Assembly: GCF_009765875.1 (NCBI RefSeq) | Contig: NZ_LMUP01000004.1 | Coordinates: forward strand, 969,080 to 1,033,079 | Source: Pedobacter sp. L105 | GTDB lineage: Bacteria > Bacteroidota > Bacteroidia > Sphingobacteriales > Sphingobacteriaceae | DNA length: 64,000 bases | Reading direction: 5' to 3' | Shown: piece after piece, positions 27,078 to 35,771 of the stretch | Numbering within the stretch: the first letter of the stretch is position 1 | Layout of the letters: each line of letters starts with the position of its first letter | Translations under genes and position numbers: made by a program | The notes under the pieces: generated by a model | The model's database searches: none | What the model was told of the DNA's origin: nothing | The model's input: the letters and a program-made list of their open reading frames with translations, nothing else

Positions 27078-27165
27078 AAAAAACGAGTATGCTGTATGAC
27101 AGCTGGAATAATGCTGCGCTGCGCTTGCAAGAGTCCTAGGCTGTCATACAGCATACTCGTTTTTT
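27078..27165. repeat. left hairpin element of the composite repeat
   Basis: 25-bp perfect inverted repeat: 27078-27102 with 27141-27165, A-run and T-run at the ends, 38-base loop containing GCTGCGCTGCGCTTGC and CCTAGG. A related element in the opposite orientation lies at 27436-27526. Confidence 0.85.
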
Positions 27166-27434
27166 TTAAGATCATCCATATTGCAGGGCGGCTTGATAAA
27201 TCCCTTAGAAGAAACTGGGCTGTCATACAGCAGACCTTTTTTAGATTAACCGTTGCAGAGTGGCTTGATAAATCCCTCAGAAGAAACTAGGCTGTCATAA
27301 AGCAAACCTTTTTTAAAATCATCCGTTGCAGGGTGGCTTGATAAATCCCTTAGAAGAACCCAGGCAGTCCTATAATATATTTTTCTTATGATCATCCTTA
27401 GCAGGGCGGCTTGATAAATCCCTTAGAAGAAACT
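27139..27434. repeat. tandem array of 72-73 bp units
   Basis: Three full units (27183-27254, 27255-27327, 27328-27400), a partial unit before (27141-27182) and one after (27401-27434). Each begins with GCAGGGCGGCTTGATAAATC (minor variants), then CCTTAGAAGAAACT, then GGCTGTCATACAGCA and a T-run. The third unit is more diverged in its second half. Short frames that cross it on both strands are not convincing as genes. Confidence 0.9.
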
Positions 27435-27435
27435 G

Positions 27436-27526
27436 CTAAAATTCTGGTGTGCTGTGTGACGGCCTAGGAATTTTGTGAGCGCAGCGAACAAAGGTTCCAG
27501 CCGGAACAGAGCATACCAGAATTTTT
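27436..27526. repeat. right hairpin element of the composite repeat (inverted copy)
   Basis: AAAATTCTGGTGTGCT (27436-27451) pairs, with one mismatch, with the region ending at about 27526. Its reverse complement shares GCTGCGCT, CCTAGG, then C[CT]GTCA[CT]ACAGCA[CT]AC with the left element, so both are versions of one sequence facing each other across the array. The loop adds AAAGGTTCCAGCCGGAACAG, itself a small dyad (GTTCC/GGAAC). Confidence 0.75.
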
Positions 27527-27565
27527 TAATTAGATAATCTCTTCAATGCTTGAGTTTTAATTTTA

Positions 27566-27573
27566 TATATTTG
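27566..27573 (+). promoter_or_regulatory. -7 box of the DivIC/FtsB-like gene
   Basis: TATATTTG ends only five bases before the ATG at 27579. With the usual short distance from box to start of transcription, the mRNA would begin at or next to the ATG, i.e. it would be leaderless. Confidence 0.55.
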
Positions 27574-27578
27574 TTAGC

Positions 27579-27878
27579 ATGAACAGATTGCTGGATATCT
27601 TTAGGAACAAATACTTCCTGTCAGCCGCAGCCTTTGTGGTATGGATGTTGTTTTTTGATAAAAATGATATGCTTTCGCAGTATGAGTATCGTACAGAAGT
27701 TCATAAACTTCAGGAAGAAAAAGATTTTTATGAGAAGGAAACCAATCAGGTAAAAAAAGATCTCAACGAATTAAATACCAATTTAAATACTGCTGAAAAA
27801 TTTGCCAGGGAAAAGTACTTCATGAAAAAAGATAATGAAGATATCTTTGTGATCATTAAAGAAGCACCAAAAGATTAA
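27579..27878 (+). CDS. septum formation initiator family protein (DivIC/FtsB-like)
   Basis: 99-codon-scale bitopic divisome protein (97 residues by the stated frame, Met at 27579). Short cytosolic N-terminus, one membrane helix (YFLSAAAFVVWMLFF, about 12-26), then a periplasmic coiled coil (YEYRTEVHKLQEEKDFYEKETNQVKKDLNELNTNL) and the conserved AREKYFMKKDNEDIFVI end. FtsB/DivIC links FtsL and FtsQ/DivIB to activate septal peptidoglycan synthesis. Position after eno supports the call. Convergent with, and 1 bp from, the next gene. Confidence 0.9.
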   Translation: MNRLLDIFRNKYFLSAAAFVVWMLFFDKNDMLSQYEYRTEVHKLQEEKDFYEKETNQVKKDLNELNTNLNTAEKFAREKYFMKKDNEDIFVIIKEAPKD

Positions 27879-27879
27879 T

Positions 27880-29964
27880 TTATAATGCCCCGTTTCTTTT
27901 TCTGAGAAACCATTCTGTACTCAATAATATTAAGATTAATCCAAACAACCACTTTGCACTGATAAGCTCTGCGTATTTGCGGTCCTCATAACTCAATGTT
28001 TTCAGGTGTTCACTTTTTAATAGTTCTGCTTTAATTGTTGAAAGCTGAGCTGGCGGGTACACTTTTCCGTTCGTCTGGCTGGATAACTGATATAATAAAT
28101 GATGATTGGCAATGGTTTGCTGGAACTCGGCAACCAGAGGATTAATAAAAAGGGAACCTTTAGCTGTATATTTCCGAATACCAAGAGCTGTACTGGCCAG
28201 ATAGCTGTAGTTACCCGCCGGCAATATCCCGGCATCCAGCTGATAAGCTGATTCAAACCGGGAAAAAGTAAAATTATATACCTTGTGATGTTCATCAATC
28301 AGCTGAATATTAACATCAGGTGTATTCACAGGAACATAGCTGTCATTGTATAATGTTGCATTGAACTGAATGCGTTCGTTCTCATCAAATGGATTTTTGA
28401 ACGGATGAACAATAAATTTTCTTTTATCGTCTTTAACGGAAAGATACTGCACAATTTTGCTGATCAGCTCATTAAACACAGTTGTACCATTGCCGTCCCT
28501 GGCCTCAGATAATCTCCATTTCCACAATCCTTCGCCCAACAGGTACCCTGTTTTAATTCCGTTATCATTGGCAAAGAATAACTGGGGAAGAGTAGTTTTC
28601 ATCTTTCCAATACGCTGATTCAATATCGTTTGGAAATCTCCGGAAACTTTAACCTGTACTGCTGGAGCCTGCAGCGGATCAAAGTTTTCTATAGTTTTTC
28701 TGGCTGGTTCATTCAAATCGAAAGCTGAGCTGCTTTTGTTGATATCACTATAGGTATATTGTAGTGCTGTATTGTATAGAGAGAGATTTACTAAAGCCTG
28801 CTGCTGATTGAACTGGCTTAGGTTGCTTTGCGCTCCTATTATATACCATAAGGGAATTTTATCCAACCTGAGTTGCCGAATGAAAACACTGGCATCACCT
28901 GATAAGCCAGGCAACTGATAAAGAATAACTAATCCATATGCTTTAGGATCGATGTGCTGCAGCTCTTCATTCATAACAACTGAAACCTCATACCGTTTAT
29001 TTAGTGAAATGGCTTCTCTTAATGCGGCAATATCAGGATGTGGACCTGCTGCTGCAATTAATACTTTTTTACGATCGTCAATGACTTCAATAACCAGTTG
29101 CTGACTATTGTTTTTTAGGGAAACTTCTCCCTTTACAGGGGATAAGACAAGGGTATATTTATGCTGACCGAGTTTTGAGGCCTTTAATTTTACAGGAATA
29201 TTTTTAGAAACAAGATTGGCATCAAGGCTGACTGATTCTTCATGAACCAGCTTTCCATCTTCCGTTACCGTCAATTTAGTCTGTAAGTGCTGACACTGAT
29301 AAGCCTGCACCTGCACTTCGACTGTAAAGTCATTATCGAGGTAAACCAGTTCATTGGCATTTGCTTCGGTGATCAATACATCTTTTTTAGGAATGGTATC
29401 CCCCAAAGCAATCGTATATACAGGTGCTTTTAGAGCCACCAGATCTGCTGCGGGATTTCCTCCCCTGTTAAAAATGCCATCGGTCGCCAGTATAACTGCA
29501 CCAACATTTCTGTTTATTAATTCGTCCTTTAGACGACCGGCTAAAGCGGAGGCATCGGTTAGGTTTCCTTTGTAGCTAAAATCAAGTCCGCTGGTGACCT
29601 GATCGCTGAAACTATAGCGTCTTACATCATATTTTTCAGAGAGGTCTTTATTCAGCTGCTGAAGGTCTTTCCTGTATCTTTCGGAATCAAAGCCGGCAGG
29701 TTTAAAGGTGCCGGCAGATTGTGAGTTATCCTGAGCAATAATAACAATAGGTTTTTCCAGGGTATAACTAATCTGCCTGATCAGTGGAGAAAATAACAGC
29801 CATAAAATCAAGGATAGGGAAAGGCCCCTAAAAATGGCCAGGATAATGTTTAAACGTGGGGTCAAAGCTGAAGGCCGCCTGTACAATAACCAGGCGAAGA
29901 ACGTGCCACAAAACAGACAGCCCAGAAGCGCCAGAAAAGAATAAAAGGTAAATGAATCGCCCAT
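27880..29964 (-). CDS. large membrane protein with VWA-like domain
   Basis: 694 residues. Two N-terminal membrane helices (about 6-28 and 37-58) are followed by a von Willebrand A-like fold starting IVIIAQDNSQSAG, where D-N-S-Q-S matches the metal-site DxSxS pattern, and GAVILATDGIFNRGGNP. A long periplasmic part with immunoglobulin-like strands follows, including a glutamine-amidotransferase-like region (VLIAAAGPHPDIAALREAI, YGLVILYQLPG), and one C-terminal membrane helix (LFGLILILLSTEWFLRK). The layout is that of Bacteroidota BatA/BatB-neighbour-type membrane proteins of unknown function. Single gene. Confidence 0.8.
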   Translation of the reverse strand: MGDSFTFYSFLALLGCLFCGTFFAWLLYRRPSALTPRLNIILAIFRGLSLSLILWLLFSPLIRQISYTLEKPIVIIAQDNSQSAGTFKPAGFDSERYRKDLQQLNKDLSEKYDVRRYSFSDQVTSGLDFSYKGNLTDASALAGRLKDELINRNVGAVILATDGIFNRGGNPAADLVALKAPVYTIALGDTIPKKDVLITEANANELVYLDNDFTVEVQVQAYQCQHLQTKLTVTEDGKLVHEESVSLDANLVSKNIPVKLKASKLGQHKYTLVLSPVKGEVSLKNNSQQLVIEVIDDRKKVLIAAAGPHPDIAALREAISLNKRYEVSVVMNEELQHIDPKAYGLVILYQLPGLSGDASVFIRQLRLDKIPLWYIIGAQSNLSQFNQQQALVNLSLYNTALQYTYSDINKSSSAFDLNEPARKTIENFDPLQAPAVQVKVSGDFQTILNQRIGKMKTTLPQLFFANDNGIKTGYLLGEGLWKWRLSEARDGNGTTVFNELISKIVQYLSVKDDKRKFIVHPFKNPFDENERIQFNATLYNDSYVPVNTPDVNIQLIDEHHKVYNFTFSRFESAYQLDAGILPAGNYSYLASTALGIRKYTAKGSLFINPLVAEFQQTIANHHLLYQLSSQTNGKVYPPAQLSTIKAELLKSEHLKTLSYEDRKYAELISAKWLFGLILILLSTEWFLRKRNGAL

Positions 29965-29983
29965 CGCTAAAAGTAAAGATGCT

Positions 29984-30014
29984 AAAAAAAAGCGTCAGGG
30001 AAAATCCCTGACGC
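29984..30014 (-). terminator. fabG terminator
   Basis: Perfect 11-bp stem (AGCGTCAGGGA, 29991-30001, with 30004-30014), tiny loop, and on the minus strand a seven-T run (29984-29990). It lies 28 bp after the fabG stop. Confidence 0.9.
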
Positions 30015-30042
30015 TCATATCTTAATTTACCATCTTCTTATC

Positions 30043-30786
30043 TTATAACATACCACCGCAAACAGACAATACTTGTCCTGTCACGTAAGCACTCATATCT
30101 GATGCGAGGAACACGCAAACATTAGCTACATCTTCAGGTTCACCAGCTCTTTTTAACGGAATGCCCTCTTCCCAGCCTTTAACCACTTTAGGATCCAGCA
30201 CATCTGTCATTTCAGTACGGATAAATCCGGGAGCTACTACATTGGTACGGATATTCCTTGATCCCAATTCTTTAGCAACAGATTTTGAGAAGCCAATGAT
30301 ACCTGCTTTAGAGGCTGCATAATTCGCCTGACCCGCATTTCCCTGAACACCTACTACCGAACTCAAATTAATGAATGATCCTTTTCTGTTTTTCATCATG
30401 ATCTTGGAGGCAGCTTTAGTCACGTTAAATACGGATTTAAGATTAACGTTGATCACGTCATCCCAGTTTTCTTCACTCATGCGCATCAGCAATCCATCTT
30501 TAGTGATACCAGCGTTATTCACAACAATATCCAGCGTACCAAAATCAGCAATGATATCGGCAATTAGTTTTTCAGCTTCAGCAAATTTAGAAGCATCAGA
30601 ACGGTAACCTTTTATTTTAGTTCCGTAGGATTGTAATTCCTGTTCTAAGGCTTCTCCTTTTTCTACTGAAGATAAATAAGTGAAAGCTACATTAGCACCT
30701 TGCTCGGCAAATTTTTCTGCAATTTTACGGCCTATTCCTTTTGAAGCACCAGTTACCAATGCTGTTTTTCCTTCTAATAATTTCAT
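30043..30786 (-). CDS. fabG: 3-oxoacyl-[ACP] reductase
   Basis: NADPH-dependent ketoreductase of fatty-acid elongation; 247 residues. Start at ATG 30786 (MKLLEGKTALVTGASKGIG); an upstream frame to 30822 runs through repeat DNA and is not favoured. Short-chain dehydrogenase motifs: TGASKGIG cofactor loop, NNAG, catalytic Ser-Tyr-Lys (INLSSVVGVQGNAGQANYAASKAG), and RTNVVAPGFIRTEMTD. The end (YVTGQVLSVCGGML) is typical for FabG. No other fab genes are adjacent. Confidence 0.95.
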   Translation of the reverse strand: MKLLEGKTALVTGASKGIGRKIAEKFAEQGANVAFTYLSSVEKGEALEQELQSYGTKIKGYRSDASKFAEAEKLIADIIADFGTLDIVVNNAGITKDGLLMRMSEENWDDVINVNLKSVFNVTKAASKIMMKNRKGSFINLSSVVGVQGNAGQANYAASKAGIIGFSKSVAKELGSRNIRTNVVAPGFIRTEMTDVLDPKVVKGWEEGIPLKRAGEPEDVANVCVFLASDMSAYVTGQVLSVCGGML

Positions 30787-30990
30787 CTGGTTATATATGT
30801 TTTTTTGTTGATGAGCTTGCATCAGATTTCCTCTTTTTTAAGATGGTGATCTAATACAGGTTCATCTGTTATTTATATTTTTTTGGTTGATAAACTGGTA
30901 CCAGATCTTCTTTATTTTAGATGGTTATCTGCTACCAGTTCATTTTTTGTTACGTGTTTAGTAATGAGCTGCCATCAGGTTTTTGCTGTT
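30785..30990. repeat. imperfect tandem repeat (about 75-80 bp period) upstream of fabG
   Basis: Blocks sharing AAGATGGTGATCT / TAGATGGTTATCT (30840s and 30919s), then CAGTTCAT-like words, and tails TTGATGAGCTTGCATCAG, TTGATAAACTGGTACCAG and TAATGAGCTGCCATCAG (ending near 30826, 30904 and 30978). The copies are diverged. The fabG leader lies within the first copy. Confidence 0.55.
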
Positions 30991-31018
30991 AAGTCCGTTA
31001 GCTGACGAAGGCGTATAA

Positions 31019-32077
31019 TTAAATGGCAGGTTCCTGTTGACTCAGGCAGTGGAAACTGCCTAATCCCCATATAATGTCAGTTGAATCTATGCCAACTACT
31101 TTCCTATCAGGAAAAACACCACGTATAATCTCTAATGCAATTTCATCATTTACATCCCTGAAAGTAGGAACAATCACCGCTGCATTGGCAATATAGAAAT
31201 TCGCATAGGAAGCAGGTAAACGTGTGTCTTCATGAATTACCGGCGAAGGCATTGGCAGCTGGACAATATTCAATGGCATACCATTGAATAAACGCATCGC
31301 TTTCAGTTCTTCAAGGTTTTCTTTAAGCAGGATATAATTTTCATCCAGTGGATTAGATTCAATTACGGTTAGAACAGTATTTGGATTTACAAAACGTGTA
31401 ATATCATCAATATGGCCATCTGTGTCGTCGCCCACGATGCCATCCCCGACCCAAAGTACTTGCAGCGCACCATAACATTCTTTCAGGTACTCTTCAATTT
31501 GTTCCTGGTTTAAATGAGGATTCCTGTTTTTGTTTAACAGGCAAGCGCGGGAGGTTAAAATGGTACCAGCACCGTTAAATTCAACCGAACCACCTTCCAT
31601 TATGATACCAGGATTAAATACAGGCAGATTAAAATGATCACCAATTCTTGTAGGGATGACATCATCCAATTCATAGGGAGGATATTTATTTCCCCAGGCA
31701 TTATAATCCCAGTCGATAACCACCTTTTTTTGATCTGAATCTGGATTGATCAGAAATGCAGGGCCATGATCCCGACACCAGGCATCATTACTTGGGTTAA
31801 AATAAAATTCGATCTGTTCCAGGTTGGCACCAGCTTCCTGTAATTTGGTGATAGCAAACGCTTTTGTTGCTTCATCGTTCACATTGATCCTTACCTTCTC
31901 TCCGGTAGCGACAACCTTAATAAACTCACAGTAGGGAGCATATATCGTATCAATTTTACCAGGCCACGAAGCTTCTTTGTGCGGCCATGTTAACCAGGTA
32001 GCTTCATGTTTTTCCCATTCTGCCGGAAAACGGTAACCCGCTCTCCTTGGCGAGTTATCAAATAGACTCGTCATCAA
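31019..32077 (-). CDS. aguA: agmatine deiminase
   Basis: Hydrolyses agmatine to N-carbamoylputrescine and ammonia in polyamine synthesis. 352 residues. Peptidyl-arginine-deiminase/AguA family: GYRFPAEWEKHEATWLTWPH, NDAWCRDHGPAFLIN, IMEGGSVEFNGAGTILTS, VGDDTDGHIDDITRFV, and near the end the nucleophile Cys in GSFHCLSQQEPA. Overlaps the end of aguB by 20 bp, so both are translated from one message. Confidence 0.96.
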   Translation of the reverse strand: MMTSLFDNSPRRAGYRFPAEWEKHEATWLTWPHKEASWPGKIDTIYAPYCEFIKVVATGEKVRINVNDEATKAFAITKLQEAGANLEQIEFYFNPSNDAWCRDHGPAFLINPDSDQKKVVIDWDYNAWGNKYPPYELDDVIPTRIGDHFNLPVFNPGIIMEGGSVEFNGAGTILTSRACLLNKNRNPHLNQEQIEEYLKECYGALQVLWVGDGIVGDDTDGHIDDITRFVNPNTVLTVIESNPLDENYILLKENLEELKAMRLFNGMPLNIVQLPMPSPVIHEDTRLPASYANFYIANAAVIVPTFRDVNDEIALEIIRGVFPDRKVVGIDSTDIIWGLGSFHCLSQQEPAI

Positions 32078-32933
32078 TATATCTTTTGGTTATTGGTGAA
32101 TAACTATCAATTCTTCTGTCACGTAAAAACGGCCAGTGTGTTCTGTAGTGATCGGATTTAGAAAGATCAAGTTCTACCACTTTCAGTTCTTCCTCATCAT
32201 GTGAAGCCTGGTACAGCAGTGATCCAAATGGATTGGATACAAATGATCCGCCCCAGAAAGAAACACCTGCTTCTTCACCAACACGGTTGATGCTAACAAC
32301 AGGAACACCATTTGCAATTGCATGTGAACGTTGAATCAGCTGCCATGCGTTATATTGTTCTTTATTGGTTTCTTCATCCTGTGTCATTGCCCAGCCAATT
32401 GCAGTTGGGTAAACCAGGAAATCTGCACCCATTAGCGCCGTAATACGGGCAGCTTCAGGATACCACTGATCCCAGCAGATCAGCACGCCTATTTTGGCAT
32501 ATTTAGTTTTAAACACTTTATATCCGAGGTCACCGGGGGTGAAATAGAATTTCTCATAAAACCCTGGATCGTCAGGAATATGCATTTTACGGTATTTACC
32601 AAGGTAAGCACCGTCAGCATCCAGAACTGCTGTGGTATTATGATATAACCCTTCGGCTCTTTTTTCAAAAAGGGAGGCGATAATCACTACATTTAATTCT
32701 GCCGCTACAATCGACAAAGCATCTGTTGAAGGGCCTGGAATAGATTCTGCCAATTTGAAGTTCTCATGATCTTCTTCATCGCAAAAATAAAGAGAAGTAA
32801 AAAGTTCCTGCAGGCAAACCACCTGCGCACCCTGAGCCGCAATTTCGCGGATCTTTACAATCGCTTTATCTAAATTTTCTTGTTTGTTACCGGTGCAGCT
32901 CATCTGCACCAATCCAACTTGTACTTTAGCCAT
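32058..32933 (-). CDS. aguB: N-carbamoylputrescine amidase
   Basis: Nitrilase-family enzyme converting N-carbamoylputrescine to putrescine, CO2 and ammonia, the step after AguA. 291 residues. Catalytic triad residues are visible: Glu in CLQELFTS, Lys in YRKMHIPDDPGFYEKFYF and Cys in VLICWDQWYPEAAR. Promoter box TAACTTTG on the minus strand at 32960-32953. The arginine decarboxylase needed to make agmatine is not in the window. Confidence 0.96.
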   Translation of the reverse strand: MAKVQVGLVQMSCTGNKQENLDKAIVKIREIAAQGAQVVCLQELFTSLYFCDEEDHENFKLAESIPGPSTDALSIVAAELNVVIIASLFEKRAEGLYHNTTAVLDADGAYLGKYRKMHIPDDPGFYEKFYFTPGDLGYKVFKTKYAKIGVLICWDQWYPEAARITALMGADFLVYPTAIGWAMTQDEETNKEQYNAWQLIQRSHAIANGVPVVSINRVGEEAGVSFWGGSFVSNPFGSLLYQASHDEEELKVVELDLSKSDHYRTHWPFLRDRRIDSYSPITKRYIDDESI

Positions 32934-32952
32934 TCTATGAAATTTTGTGGTG

Positions 32953-32960
32953 CAAAGTTA
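32953..32960 (-). promoter_or_regulatory. -7 box of aguB-aguA
   Basis: TAACTTTG on the minus strand, fitting TAnnTTTG, 19 bases ahead of the aguB start at 32933. Confidence 0.55.
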
Positions 32961-32984
32961 ACAGAAAAAATATTCTGACATCGA

Positions 32985-33203
32985 TTATTGTGAAATCGAT
33001 GGATTAGCTACACTGTCCCTGTATTCCTGTTGTAATTCAAACAGGCATTTGGCGCAAAGGCAGTTTTCGTACAGCTCGCTGATATACTGTACTTCATTCA
33101 GATCGAGATATACCACACTGCACTGGCATTTGGTGTAAGAATTAGCCTTACACTCAATCGGCGTACCGCAGCGTTCACATGGTATAATTTCGTGTTTGGC
33201 CAT
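32985..33203 (-). CDS. cysteine-rich CWC-type small protein
   Basis: 72 residues with seven cysteines in CERCGTPIECK, KCQCS and CLCAKCLFELQ, matching the cysteine-rich CWC family of small metal-binding proteins. Probably binds zinc; no known function. Box TACTTTTG (33230-33223, minus) may be its promoter; it overlaps the nrdA terminator stem. Confidence 0.8.
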   Translation of the reverse strand: MAKHEIIPCERCGTPIECKANSYTKCQCSVVYLDLNEVQYISELYENCLCAKCLFELQQEYRDSVANPSISQ

Positions 33204-33215
33204 TTGAGATCAGTA

Positions 33216-33253
33216 TAAAAAACAAAAGTACGGTAAAATGAATTACCGTACTT
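33216..33253 (-). terminator. nrdA terminator
   Basis: Perfect 11-bp stem AAGTACGGTAA (33226-33236) with its complement (33243-33253), six-base loop, T-rich run on the minus strand (33225-33216). Lies 27 bp after the nrdA stop and also contains the possible -7 box of the next gene. Confidence 0.8.
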
Positions 33254-33280
33254 TATGGTATGAAATTTATGAGATTTAGA

Positions 33281-35659
33281 TTATCCTGAGCAGCTGATAC
33301 AACCTTCCTCCATTGAACAAACCGGTCCGTCGGTAATCTCTTCCACAACCTGTTCAATATGTTCCGGAATTACAGGTTCCAGGTTTTTACCAGACTGGTT
33401 CTCTACAGTAAATTTAACTGCCTGAGAAGCTGCCTGCGTACGCAGGTAATACATTCCTGTTTTTAAACCTTTTTTCCATGCGTAGAAATGCATAGAAGTT
33501 AGCTTAGAGGTATTTGGTGCGTTGATAAACAAGTTCAGTGATTGAGACTGGCAGATATAAGCGCCACGATCGGCCGCCATATCAATGATACTACGCATTT
33601 TGATCTCCCAAACTGTTTTGTACAATTCTTTGATATAATCAGGGATCTCAGCGATATCCTGAACAGAACCGTTAGCTAAAATAATTCTGTCTTTCATTGC
33701 TGGTGTCCATAAACCTAAAGCAACTAAATCTTTTAATAAATGTTTGTTGACTACCACAAATTCACCACTTAACACACGTCTGGTATAAATGTTAGATGTA
33801 TAAGGCTCAAAACACTCGTTGTTACCTAAGATCTGCGAAGTTGAAGCGGTAGGCATCGGCGCAACCAGTAAAGAGTTACGTACACCATCTTTAACCACTT
33901 TAGCACGCAAAGTTTCCCAATCCCAACGGTTGCTGGTAGGTTTTACTTTCCAAAGGTCAAACTGGAACTTACCTTCAGATAACGGAGAACCTTTGAAAGT
34001 CTCATAAGCACCATCTTTTACAGCAAGATCATGCGAAGCAGTCATGGCAGCAAAATAGATCGTTTCAAAGATATCTTTGTTCAATTCTTTTGCACCTTCA
34101 CTTTCAAAAGGTAAACGCATCAGGATAAATGCATCAGCCAATCCCTGTACGCCTAAACCAACCGGTCTGTGGCGCATATTAGAATATCTTGCTTCTTCGA
34201 TAGGGTAATAGTTATAATCGATTACCTTATTCAGGTTTAAAGTAGCCTGATAAGTTACATCGTATAATTTCTGGTGATCAAACTCTCCGTTTACCACAAA
34301 CCTTGGTAAAGCCAGGGAAGCTAAGTTACAAACCGCAACTTCATCCTTAGAGCTAAATTCCATGATCTCAGTACACAGGTTAGAGCTTTTAATCGTTCCC
34401 AGGTTTTGCTGATTTGATTTACCATTTGCAGCATCTTTATATAACAGGTAAGGTGTTCCGGTTTCAATTTGTGAATCCAGGATAGCAAACCATAATTCCT
34501 GCGCTTTGATTGTTTTACGGGCACGGCCTTCTTTTTCATAACGCTCATATAAGGCGTTAAACTCAGGACCCCAGCAGTCAGCTAATCCTGGTGCTTCATC
34601 CGGACTGAACAAGCTCCAGTCGCCATTATCTTCTACACGTTGCATAAATAAATCACTGATCCATAAGGCATAGAATAAGTCGCGGGCGCGCATTTCTTCT
34701 TTACCGTGATTTTTACGTAAATCAAGGAAAGCGAAAACATCAGCATGCCATGGTTCTAAATAGATTGCAAAAGCACCTTTACGCTTGCCTCCACCCTGAT
34801 CTACATATCGTGCAGTATCATTGAATACTTTTAGCATAGGCACAATACCGTTACTGGTACCATTGGTTCCACTGATATAAGCACCTGTTGCCCTTACATT
34901 GTGGATGCTCAATCCAATACCGCCAGCACTTTGCGAAATTTTAGCTGTTTGTTTTAGGGTATCATAAATTCCTTCAATACTATCGTCCTGCATAGTCAGC
35001 AGGAAGCAGGATGACATTTGAGGTTTAGGCGTTCCTGCATTAAACAAGGTAGGTGTACCATGGGTAAACCAGCGCTCACTCATCAGGTTATAGCTGGCAA
35101 TTACGCTATCGATATCACTTTTGTGAATACCTACGGCCACACGCATATATAAATGCTGAGGGCGTTCAACGATGATCCCGTTTATTTTTAACAGGTATGA
35201 TTTTTCCAGAGTTTTAAATCCGAAATAATCAAATCCAAAATCTCTGTCATATATAATAGTACTGTCTAAAAGGTCAGCATTTTCTTTAATGACTTCCCAA
35301 ACATCATCTGCGATTAAAGAAGCTGGTTTGTCAGTCTTAGGATCAACATATTTATACAGCATCTCCATCGTTTTAGAAAACGATTTAATGGTATTTTTGT
35401 GCAGATTAGATACGGCTATCCTTGAGGCCAAAAGCGCGTAATCCGGATGCTTTGTGGTTAAAGAGGCAGCAGTTTCGGCAGCAAGGTTATCTAATTCTGA
35501 AGTTGTAACCCCATCAAATAAACCTTCAATAACTTTCTTGGCTACATCAATAGGATCAACCAGCTCAGCATTAAAGCCATAACATAACTTTTCGATTCGG
35601 GCAGTGATTTTATCAAACCGCACCGCTTCTTTGCGACCATCTCTTTTTTCTACAAACAT
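33281..35659 (-). CDS. nrdA: ribonucleoside-diphosphate reductase, alpha subunit (class I)
   Basis: Catalytic subunit making deoxyribonucleotides. About 792 residues from the ATG at 35659 ([22 protein letters not shown]), where the N-terminal ATP-cone begins; an ATG at 35704 would add 15 residues. Motifs: [20 protein letters not shown] with the redox Cys, [11 protein letters not shown] with the substrate-site residues, [31 protein letters not shown], and [10 protein letters not shown]. The C-terminus (EEGCISCSG) has the cysteine pair that is re-reduced by thioredoxin. Downstream of nrdB in one operon. Confidence 0.97.
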   Translation of the reverse strand: MFVEKRDGRKEAVRFDKITARIEKLCYGFNAELVDPIDVAKKVIEGLFDGVTTSELDNLAAETAASLTTKHPDYALLASRIAVSNLHKNTIKSFSKTMEMLYKYVDPKTDKPASLIADDVWEVIKENADLLDSTIIYDRDFGFDYFGFKTLEKSYLLKINGIIVERPQHLYMRVAVGIHKSDIDSVIASYNLMSERWFTHGTPTLFNAGTPKPQMSSCFLLTMQDDSIEGIYDTLKQTAKISQSAGGIGLSIHNVRATGAYISGTNGTSNGIVPMLKVFNDTARYVDQGGGKRKGAFAIYLEPWHADVFAFLDLRKNHGKEEMRARDLFYALWISDLFMQRVEDNGDWSLFSPDEAPGLADCWGPEFNALYERYEKEGRARKTIKAQELWFAILDSQIETGTPYLLYKDAANGKSNQQNLGTIKSSNLCTEIMEFSSKDEVAVCNLASLALPRFVVNGEFDHQKLYDVTYQATLNLNKVIDYNYYPIEEARYSNMRHRPVGLGVQGLADAFILMRLPFESEGAKELNKDIFETIYFAAMTASHDLAVKDGAYETFKGSPLSEGKFQFDLWKVKPTSNRWDWETLRAKVVKDGVRNSLLVAPMPTASTSQILGNNECFEPYTSNIYTRRVLSGEFVVVNKHLLKDLVALGLWTPAMKDRIILANGSVQDIAEIPDYIKELYKTVWEIKMRSIIDMAADRGAYICQSQSLNLFINAPNTSKLTSMHFYAWKKGLKTGMYYLRTQAASQAVKFTVENQSGKNLEPVIPEHIEQVVEEITDGPVCSMEEGCISCSG

Positions 35660-35771
35660 ATTTCTTAGGGTTTTGTATTGCTTATTCCTGCTGTCAGAGA
35701 CCATTGGAACATCGGCAATAATTTATATTATTTTATTAACCAATACTTATTTAAACAAAGTTGAATAGGTA

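Larger units (their letters stand above)
26970..27578. other. 609-bp non-coding region between eno and the divisome gene
   Basis: Filled by the eno terminator, the left hairpin element, the 72-73 bp tandem units, the right hairpin element and the promoter of the next gene. No transposase or protein-coding content was seen. Confidence 0.8.

Noticed and set aside
26987..27290. Coding frames of 79-99 codons on both strands
   Set aside because: They lie entirely in the terminator and tandem-repeat DNA and repeat their own peptide (AEWLDKSLRRN), which reflects the DNA repeat and not a protein.
27139..27434. CRISPR array
   Set aside because: Repeats are regular, but the sequences between the 34-bp cores are themselves similar to each other, there are only three or four units, and no cas genes are near.
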